Assembly: GCF_019931145.1 (NCBI RefSeq)
Contig: NZ_JAIOUV010000002.1
Coordinates: 372,001 to 436,000 of the forward strand
Origin: Marinicella meishanensis
Lineage (GTDB): Bacteria > Pseudomonadota > Gammaproteobacteria > Xanthomonadales > Marinicellaceae
Direction: 5' to 3'
Length of the DNA: 64,000 bases
The translations under genes were made by a program, and so were the position numbers. Positions 25,691 to 33,076 of this stretch are shown here, one piece after another. The notes beneath the pieces were generated by a model, which saw nothing but the letters and a program-made list of their open reading frames with translations, was not told where the DNA came from and did not search any database. Position 1 is the stretch's first letter; the number at the start of each line of letters is the position of its first letter.

Positions 25691-28636
25691 TCATTCAAAA
25701 GCGTCGGCAAAAATCAAATCCAGTGAGTCGGTGTAAAAGCGGCGGTCGACCCGGGTGATGTTGCCTTGGTGATCGGCCACCTCAGCCAACAGGTGTCGTT
25801 CCATTTGGTTCACCGGCAAAGGCGCATCCAGGGTGATGGTATGGATGCCATCACCGCTGGTGACTGCCAGGTCGCTGAGTTCGCTCATGGCTGGACGCCC
25901 GTTGACCACAAAGTTGGCCTGGATCGACAGGGTGCTGAGGTCAATGCCGGAGTGGCCATCGGCCAGGCCGAGACGCAACAACTGCACCGGACCGGGGTTG
26001 ACATTGGGTCGTGGCGCACTGATGGTCAAGGTGGGTTTCAAATCATCCAAAAACCAACCCATACCCGGATTGCCACGGATCACCGACAGGTCAATCGGTG
26101 CGCCCAAGTCGATCCAGCGGGCCACGGTCATTTTTTCGGCCATGGTCAAGGCGGTCATGCCACCGGCTGGGTGGGCGGCGCTGGGCACATAGTCCAAATC
26201 GGCTTCGTTGGGATTGGCCCCGGCCGGTAAGGTGTTGGCATCACCAGGCACCGTTTCGGTGGGGTGGTCGGCATTGGTCCAACCATCCAAACGCTCACCG
26301 AACAACACCCAAGTCAACAAGGAGCGGCGACTTTGGAACTTGCGCAAGTAGCGGCTGGCATTGGTTTGTCGCCAAATGCCGTTGGTGATGACCGGTGGGT
26401 GACCGTACTCGGCCACTTCATCTCGGGCCAGGCGGCGGTAATCACCGGGCAGGTCGTCAACCAGACTCAAGTCAGCCAAATTCAACTGACCGGCCATCTG
26501 GCTGCCGTTGTGACAACTGACACAGTGGGTTTGTAACAACGGCCTGATGTCTTGAAAAAATTCCACATCGACCACCGACGCAGCCACGGTGTCTACTCCA
26601 TTCACCCCACCTTCGGACAAGGTCACCATGGGCGTGGCCACAGACAAATCGGTGATGCTGTAATCCGGGGCATTGGCGGCGGTGGTGGCAAAATCCAAAG
26701 GCTGCTGACTGTGGGCGTGACAACCGCCACAATCGGCCCGCATTTCACCGGGTCTGACCTGGTGCCAGGTTTGTGACATGTTCAAGACCATGCCTTGGCG
26801 GTCGATGGTTTGGAAGGTGAATGGGGTATCGGCTGGAATTTTGACCAAAAAACTGGTGTCCGGGTTGCCTTCTTGATCCAAAATCGGGGCGCCGCCGGTG
26901 GTGAACTTGCGCACCGGAATTTCGCCCATGATGCGCAAGCGCTCATTGGCGTGGTTGTAATAATCGGTGGCGGTGCCGTGGTGCGCGGCATTGGGTCCAT
27001 AGCGCCGATCGGTGTTGGGCTCCATGGCCAACAAACGAATCGCCCAGATGTCGCTGTCGGCGTATTTACCGGCATCGGCACCCTGCCAACTCCAGTTGCT
27101 GCTGGCCCGATTTTCCGAGGTGTTGAATGGGTCCAAGCCATCAAAATCAGCGTCCCCACGACCCGGGAAGGTGTCGCGCTTGTACAGGCTGCTGGTGCCG
27201 ACCAAACCATGGGGTGTGCCCGCCGGCAGTGCGGTGTGTACCGACCCATCGTTGGGCAGCCAAGGCCGTTGGTTTGGTTCGGCCTGACCATGGATGGCCG
27301 ACCAGGGCACCACCGCCCGCGGCCAGGCTTCGTTGTAATCCGGGTCATTTTTGATCAACACCAAATCACCGGGTTGCCACACCTGCTCGGTGTTGTTGAT
27401 CAGATACAAACCACCGTCGTAATAAGGGATGGTGGTGGGTCGGTTCAGGTCATTGGCCGGGCCCGGGGTCCACACCACCAACAAGTCGTTGTTCGGCGCC
27501 GCCGAAGGGTGGGTGAATTTACCGACCCGATCGACGTTGTTGTCGCCGATGGGGGCGGCACTGTCGCCCGGATGGGTCATCGGGGTAACGGCTTCATAAC
27601 CCCAAGGGGTGAAAGACATTTGGAACGGTTGCAAACCGATGCTTTGACTGACGGTCTGCTCAATACTGGGATTCAAAGCAGGAAACGGGCTGCCAAATTT
27701 GGCGGTCCCTTGGGGCACCGTCAAAGGCAGCTTAAACAAGGCACCAAAACCGTTGTTGTTGAGGTTGTAATACTGCTCCACGATGGCGTCGCCGGCCGAA
27801 TTTTGGGTCATGAAGTGAAAGGCATTGGGCGAGGTCATGGCGCTGACCATGGGTTCCCACTGGCGACCATCCGGCTCGATGCTCCAGATGCCCCACAAAC
27901 GGCGGTCGCGGATGCCCTGGGGTTCATAACTGGAGAACATCAAACGCCCGTCATTGAGCACCGTCGGGTGCAGGGCACTGCCGATGGTCATCGGCGCGAT
28001 GGCCTCGACGTTGTTGCCATCGACATCCATCACATACAACTGCATGGTGGGGTTGGTGAAGCCTTTGGTCGGTACCAAGCCATTGCGGTTGCTGGTGAAC
28101 GCCAGTTGGCCACCGGGCAGTGGCATCGGCCCCAGATTCAGGATGCCATAACCCAAGCGGTTGTATTCGTTGCTGGGATTCAGTGGGTTGCCCTCGTCCC
28201 AGTTGCCGGCACCGGTGTTGGGGGTGAACTCACCGAAGGTCAATTGTTCGATCACCCGGCTGTGTAAGTTGATGCGAAAAATGTCGGCGCCTTGGTGGGG
28301 CAAATCGCCACGCTGGGTGTTCAGGCTGCCGGCGCTCAAGTCATGAAACAAACTGTAATAGACCCAATTGGCATCGAATGACACCATCGGATCAGTGACC
28401 CCACAGACCTCACAATCGACCAACACCTCTTCACTGCCATCGGGGTGTAACAGCATCAAATCGGCCCCCGGGTCCAGCCGCGCTGGATGAAAAATTTCTG
28501 GCCAAGTGGTGTTGACCATGTCCCCGAATCGGGCTTGTCGGACATAGACGATGTCGTAGTCAATTTGGGCCCGGGCTTCGATCCAGGCGGCGCCCAACAA
28601 GCAGGCCATGAGCCAAGTGAGTCGTCGTGTGTGCAT
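25691..28636 (-). CDS. Exported two-haem beta-propeller protein, HzsA-related
   Basis: A 981-residue secreted protein. The start at 28636 (MHTRRLTWLMACLLGAAWIEARA) provides the signal peptide. The N-terminal half has TolB/PD40-like propeller strands (YDIVYVRQARFGD, LMLLHPDGSEEVLV, GGQLAFTSNRNGL). Two c-type haem sites follow: CGGCHAHS near residue 637 and CVSCHNGS near 704. This order resembles the family annotated as related to the hydrazine synthase alpha subunit; that link is from memory and does not imply hydrazine chemistry. The protein ends in DLIFADAFE. Confidence 0.85.
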   Translation of the reverse strand: MHTRRLTWLMACLLGAAWIEARAQIDYDIVYVRQARFGDMVNTTWPEIFHPARLDPGADLMLLHPDGSEEVLVDCEVCGVTDPMVSFDANWVYYSLFHDLSAGSLNTQRGDLPHQGADIFRINLHSRVIEQLTFGEFTPNTGAGNWDEGNPLNPSNEYNRLGYGILNLGPMPLPGGQLAFTSNRNGLVPTKGFTNPTMQLYVMDVDGNNVEAIAPMTIGSALHPTVLNDGRLMFSSYEPQGIRDRRLWGIWSIEPDGRQWEPMVSAMTSPNAFHFMTQNSAGDAIVEQYYNLNNNGFGALFKLPLTVPQGTAKFGSPFPALNPSIEQTVSQSIGLQPFQMSFTPWGYEAVTPMTHPGDSAAPIGDNNVDRVGKFTHPSAAPNNDLLVVWTPGPANDLNRPTTIPYYDGGLYLINNTEQVWQPGDLVLIKNDPDYNEAWPRAVVPWSAIHGQAEPNQRPWLPNDGSVHTALPAGTPHGLVGTSSLYKRDTFPGRGDADFDGLDPFNTSENRASSNWSWQGADAGKYADSDIWAIRLLAMEPNTDRRYGPNAAHHGTATDYYNHANERLRIMGEIPVRKFTTGGAPILDQEGNPDTSFLVKIPADTPFTFQTIDRQGMVLNMSQTWHQVRPGEMRADCGGCHAHSQQPLDFATTAANAPDYSITDLSVATPMVTLSEGGVNGVDTVAASVVDVEFFQDIRPLLQTHCVSCHNGSQMAGQLNLADLSLVDDLPGDYRRLARDEVAEYGHPPVITNGIWRQTNASRYLRKFQSRRSLLTWVLFGERLDGWTNADHPTETVPGDANTLPAGANPNEADLDYVPSAAHPAGGMTALTMAEKMTVARWIDLGAPIDLSVIRGNPGMGWFLDDLKPTLTISAPRPNVNPGPVQLLRLGLADGHSGIDLSTLSIQANFVVNGRPAMSELSDLAVTSGDGIHTITLDAPLPVNQMERHLLAEVADHQGNITRVDRRFYTDSLDLIFADAFE

Positions 28637-28844
28637 GTGATTCAAGCCAGTAAAGGTGATCTCCCATTGTAGGTTGATCACACTGACACAAAAGAGAACA
28701 CAATCACAAACCGCCGCTTGCCATGCTGAAATTATGTGAACCACGCCTCAATCAGCCAATCATCAGCCAATAATCAGGCAGAATCATCGCAGTCCCAAGA
28801 CCGTTCTGCTACATTCATCATATTGCATAACCGTAAGCACAACC

Positions 28845-29762
28845 ATGAAACCATTTGATCGCATGTCATGGACCACCGCCAGTCTGTTGTGGTTCACCGC
28901 CCATACGGCTGTGGCCGGCGGACCGTTTGATGATGAATTCACGGGCCAGGTGGATTTGTTGAACAACAACACCAGCGCTTGGTCGGTGCTGGGTGCTGGC
29001 AGCATGGATGAACGCGCCACCACCATCGACATCGATGGCGGCCTGTTGACGGTGATCCCTGAAGTGTTCACCATGAACGCCTGGTTTGAAGACGAATATG
29101 GCCCATTGGTGTATCAAGATGTCACCGGTAATTTTGCTGTGGTCATCAATTTGCGGGTCTCTCAAACGGCGGACATTGACCTGCCACCGGACACCGGTTT
29201 CAATGCCGGCGGTTTCATCATCCGCGATGCCAGTGGCACCCACAACAACGATGAAAACTGGATGATGTATAACATGGGTGGCCAAGGCGAGGACGGCGTG
29301 ACTTTTGCCCGAGAAATGAAAAAAACCGTGGGCTCAACTTCCAATTTATTTTTGACCGAACAAATCGGCATGGAAGAATACCTGCTGGCTTGTCGGGTGG
29401 GCGCTGACTTTTATTTTTATTACTGGGCCGATGCCGTCGGTGGCTGGCGCCAGGAAACTTACTACAACCAGTTCAATGTCGATGGCACCCCCACCACCAC
29501 TTGGCACAATTCAAGTTCGGTCACCCCCGAAATTTCACCACCCGGACCCGGTGGTGCCACACCCATGCATTTCAATCACCCAGCCATGCCCAACACCATT
29601 CAAGTGGGTTTGATGGGTGGCACCTGGTCCAATGGCAGCAACGGCGTGCGGGCCGATTTTGACTTCATCCGTTTTGCACCCATCCCACCGGTCACTGAAA
29701 ATGATTGCACCGCTGCCTTCGCCGACATCAACGACCTGATTTTTGCCGATGATTTTGAGTGA
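28845..29762 (+). CDS. Secreted lectin-like protein with C-terminal DLIFADDFE tail
   Basis: A 305-residue exported protein with a signal peptide ending near AHTAVAGG. The body, with FDDEFTGQVDLLNNN, FAVVINLRVSQTADIDLP, FNAGGFIIRD and YLLACRVGADFYFYYW, matches the pattern of concanavalin A-like/DUF1349-type beta-sandwich domains. It ends exactly in DLIFADDFE. It is divergent from the two-haem protein, with a 208-bp gap. Confidence 0.82.
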   Translation: MKPFDRMSWTTASLLWFTAHTAVAGGPFDDEFTGQVDLLNNNTSAWSVLGAGSMDERATTIDIDGGLLTVIPEVFTMNAWFEDEYGPLVYQDVTGNFAVVINLRVSQTADIDLPPDTGFNAGGFIIRDASGTHNNDENWMMYNMGGQGEDGVTFAREMKKTVGSTSNLFLTEQIGMEEYLLACRVGADFYFYYWADAVGGWRQETYYNQFNVDGTPTTTWHNSSSVTPEISPPGPGGATPMHFNHPAMPNTIQVGLMGGTWSNGSNGVRADFDFIRFAPIPPVTENDCTAAFADINDLIFADDFE

Positions 29763-29794
29763 GGCTTGAGCCTTTATCCGGAATACACATGGCA

Positions 29795-29825
29795 CACCAC
29801 CCATGGTTTGAAGCCATGGGTGGTG
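29795..29825. terminator. Strong hairpin between convergent genes
   Basis: CACCACCCATGG and CCATGGGTGGTG form a perfect 12-bp stem with a 7-nt loop between the stops of two convergent genes. It probably serves both directions, although neither side has a T run. Confidence 0.6.
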
Positions 29826-29843
29826 GTAGGGGTTCACTGTTTG

Positions 29844-32800
29844 TCAGCCTGCTTGGCGGCGGCTGAACTTGGGCAGCCACAGCAGTAATAAGAACACCAC
29901 CCCGCCAGCAATGGCGATGCTCAGCGGCCAGAAAGGATCTGATTTCAAATAACCAAAGGACAACAACAGCCCAGCCAGTCCCATGACCAGCACCGGAATC
30001 AGCACCCGCGCACTGACGGTGGTGGCTTTGATGGCAAAGATCACCAACCAGATGAGCACCACACTGACCAGGCTGATCAACAAGCCAATGTGATCACCGC
30101 TGGATGAAGCATAGCGAATTTCGAATCCTGCGGGGGTGTCCGACTGGTTGGCGTACAATTTTTCAAAGCGATATAAAATGCCTTGTTGAGGCACCGACAT
30201 GCGCAAGGGTTTGCCCACTTGCAAAGAGCCCTGGCGATCAAGGGTGCTTGTTTTGAGGCCTTGTTCAACTGGATTGACCCGGCGCCGTTCACTGACCACT
30301 TGCATGTTGCTGTCCACCGCTTGGTAATTCGGTCCTTGCGGCAAATACACGTCCCAGAAACTGTGGGTTACCACCATATCGGGGATCGGCAATTGTGCCT
30401 GCAAGGTGCCAAACAACCCCATCTTGGCCATGGGCACGGCATACACCACTTCCACGGGAAAACCACTGGCTGAGTTGAGCATCTTGATCAGGATGTCCTG
30501 ACGCTCGGCGGTCTGGTCCTGGGCATTGGCGGGTTTCTCGGCTTGTCCATCGACAAACACCGACCACACTTCGGCCTGGGCGGGCAGGCTCAAGCGCAAA
30601 AACTGCATGCGGCTGTTGCGCACATCGAAGCGGGCGGTGGTCACCGCCAAACCATCATCGGTGATCAAGGTTTGGTAATCGGCGGTTTCTATGGCCGCCA
30701 CCTGGGTGGCCAACTCTTGGTGGCGGGTCATCTGCAAGGTCAATTGGTGCGCGGCATCGGCATTGACGTATTTGAAGGCCAAAAGGATTGGGTTGGTGGT
30801 TTTTAACACCAACTGCTGGGGCAATTCATTGATCTCCAAGGTCGACAGCTGGGTTTGTCCAGCGGCCTGAATTTCGATCGCGGTCAAGGCCTCCACAGCG
30901 ATGCGACCATGCTGCACTTCGGCGCCGGTGACCTGGATGGTGGGCACGGCCAATTCAGACTGGCTGTCGCTGAGGATGTATTCATAGTTGACCTCCAGTT
31001 GGAATTGTCCCGACATTTCCTGGGTAAACTCGACGGCAATCAATTGGCCGTCTTGGGCGGCTTTGACCTGGTGCTGGCGCAAGGAAGGGCCGGTCACATT
31101 CAGCACATTGACCCCGGCGGGTAAAGCCAGATTGAGGTCCAGCACACTGCCTGACTTGACGTCAATTTGAATCCCGGCACTGCCGCGCATGGTCACCTCA
31201 CCCAAAGACACCAGGGTGTCGACCTGGGCGTCGTATTTGCCTTGCTGGCGAATCGGCGCCATGGTTTTGACCGTCAACAACGGCTCGGCACTGGTGTACT
31301 TGAAGGTGTGGGCAATGGTTTGGGTCAGGGGATTGCGGAAAAAAGCCGGCAATTGGTTTTCGCCGACCCGCGAGACCCCTTGTTCTTTGACCGGTTCCAG
31401 GGTCAATTCCTGACCCGCCAACAAGGCCACAATGCCCCGCTGGCGATGCATCTGCTCGGCGCGGATGATCGGCACACTGATGGCCGCTGTGTCCGTGGAC
31501 TGCGGGCCCAGCAACTGCTCATACTCGACTTGCAATTGAAAGGCTCCAGACACCTTGCGGTCCAGGTACACCTGGATGATGCGGGTGGTCTCATCCGCCG
31601 TTTCCAACCAATCAGAAATGCCGGCGGTGGTGGCGGTGATGCGGTTGACTTGCGCCGCGATGGGCAATTGAAAGGTCAACAATGAAGTCTCCCCTTGGGT
31701 GATCTCATAATCGATCAAGCCACGACCATACAGCACCCCCTCTTCGGCCGAAATGGCGTGGTAAATATTGGCATTGGCCCGCAGTTCATCGCGGATGTCT
31801 TTGGGTATGGCATCGATCCATGAAATGCTGACGGCATCGGACAGGGGGATGTGTGCCTGGCCGGTGGTGAACGCCTCATCGGTCTTGGTCAAGACTTGAC
31901 TGGGCGGCGAAAAGGTGATGTCTTTTTTACCCGGCAACTTCAGCGTGAACGCCGAAATCGGCACCGCCGGAATCGGGAAATGCACCGCCGGCGGGCCTTG
32001 CTGTTGCACCACCGGGGTTTGGAAATTGACTTGCAATTGGTGTTGACCGCGGCCTTGCAACATCACCTTCAACCAACCGCCTTCGGTGAACACCGTGGCC
32101 GGTTGCTGATCCAGCAGCACATCGCTGAGGATCACCGCATCCGGCATGATCGGCCAGGCAATGGCCTCGGCGGTGAACAGCTCCAACTGGTATTGCGCCT
32201 GAAAAGTCACGGCCTGATCCTGCAATTCACCGCTGTATTGGGCCCGCGACACCACCAATGGTTGTTTGCTGGGCTCGCGCCAGGTGATCAACAGGGCCGA
32301 AGTGGTGGGAATGTCAGCCCGCAGGGTGTGGACGTTGTTCTGATGCTGTTGGCTTTGGGCCGAAGATGGGATCACCGCCATGTCCAATTGCTGGCCATTG
32401 GCCTGCACGGTCAATTCGGTGGAAGTAGCGCGTGGGATCGGCACCGGCAACACATAACCTTGGGCCGAGCGCTGCGCATCAATGCGGTAATTCAACACCA
32501 AGCGGTATGTGCCGGCTTGTTGGGTGCTCCAGGACATCCATTCGGCTTTTTGCACCAATTGGATGGACTGGCCATCGATCAGCACCGAGTTGATGGCCGC
32601 ACCATAAGGCAACACCGGGATCAAGGTCCATTGATCGGCAAACACCTCAATGGTGGTGCTGAGCTGAATCTGCGCCGTGGTGTGGTCGTCTTGTTCACTC
32701 AACACCACCGTGGCACTGGCTTGACCTATGGCGTAATCCGCCGGGGCGAGGTCTTCGGGTTGTTGGGCTGCTTCGATCAAGCGGATGTAGTCCGACAACG

Positions 32801-32927
32801 GCACCCGCACATCACCGCCAGCACCTTGGGTGGGAACGGCAGCGGGTGACTCGTCGGTGGCTGGCAACACCGTTCTGGCTTGTACCAGGCCGGTCAACAG
32901 CAAACAAATGATGGTGATGATTTTCAT
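29844..32927 (-). CDS. Large exported protein with C-terminal membrane helices
   Basis: A 1027-residue protein; start at 32927 (MKIITIICLLLTGLVQA) after GAGGAGA. It has a signal peptide, a long beta-rich extracytoplasmic part with repeated units (TWRE, YTSAEPLLTVK, FQLEVNYEYIL, FQLQVEYEQLL) and three helices near the C-terminus (about 935-1020: LLISLVSVVLIWLVIFAI, VLIPVLVMGLAGLLLSFG, LSIAIAGGVVFLLLLWL). I do not recognise a named family. It is the third gene of the sigma/anti-sigma operon and probably acts at the inner membrane with the vWA protein. Confidence 0.85.
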   Translation of the reverse strand: MKIITIICLLLTGLVQARTVLPATDESPAAVPTQGAGGDVRVPLSDYIRLIEAAQQPEDLAPADYAIGQASATVVLSEQDDHTTAQIQLSTTIEVFADQWTLIPVLPYGAAINSVLIDGQSIQLVQKAEWMSWSTQQAGTYRLVLNYRIDAQRSAQGYVLPVPIPRATSTELTVQANGQQLDMAVIPSSAQSQQHQNNVHTLRADIPTTSALLITWREPSKQPLVVSRAQYSGELQDQAVTFQAQYQLELFTAEAIAWPIMPDAVILSDVLLDQQPATVFTEGGWLKVMLQGRGQHQLQVNFQTPVVQQQGPPAVHFPIPAVPISAFTLKLPGKKDITFSPPSQVLTKTDEAFTTGQAHIPLSDAVSISWIDAIPKDIRDELRANANIYHAISAEEGVLYGRGLIDYEITQGETSLLTFQLPIAAQVNRITATTAGISDWLETADETTRIIQVYLDRKVSGAFQLQVEYEQLLGPQSTDTAAISVPIIRAEQMHRQRGIVALLAGQELTLEPVKEQGVSRVGENQLPAFFRNPLTQTIAHTFKYTSAEPLLTVKTMAPIRQQGKYDAQVDTLVSLGEVTMRGSAGIQIDVKSGSVLDLNLALPAGVNVLNVTGPSLRQHQVKAAQDGQLIAVEFTQEMSGQFQLEVNYEYILSDSQSELAVPTIQVTGAEVQHGRIAVEALTAIEIQAAGQTQLSTLEINELPQQLVLKTTNPILLAFKYVNADAAHQLTLQMTRHQELATQVAAIETADYQTLITDDGLAVTTARFDVRNSRMQFLRLSLPAQAEVWSVFVDGQAEKPANAQDQTAERQDILIKMLNSASGFPVEVVYAVPMAKMGLFGTLQAQLPIPDMVVTHSFWDVYLPQGPNYQAVDSNMQVVSERRRVNPVEQGLKTSTLDRQGSLQVGKPLRMSVPQQGILYRFEKLYANQSDTPAGFEIRYASSSGDHIGLLISLVSVVLIWLVIFAIKATTVSARVLIPVLVMGLAGLLLSFGYLKSDPFWPLSIAIAGGVVFLLLLWLPKFSRRQAG

Positions 32928-33034
32928 GGTATTCTCCTCATGTTTTGGGCGCAGGGGCACCCAGTCTCTGTCACAGCAAAGGGTTGATCAGTGGTTGGGA
33001 AATCGGCTGAGCCGGTGGCTCAGGTCGTGCTTAA

Positions 33035-33076
33035 GGCTTCATGGTCATGGCTTCATGGTCAAGGCGTCATGGGCCA
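33035..33076. repeat. Three 14-bp tandem repeats at the end of the vWA gene
   Basis: GGCTTCATGGTCAT, GGCTTCATGGTCAA and GGCGTCATGGGCCA are adjacent and run across the stop codon of the anti-sigma/vWA gene into the gap before the next gene of the operon. Confidence 0.6.

Noticed and set aside
26795-28267. 490-codon plus-strand open frame inside the two-haem protein gene
   Set aside because: It is the antisense shadow of a gene with signal peptide and haem sites; composition is rich in Gly, His and Arg with no motif.
25691-28636. Hydrazine synthesis
   Set aside because: Resemblance is to the broader HzsA-related family; no partner subunits or nitrogen genes are present.
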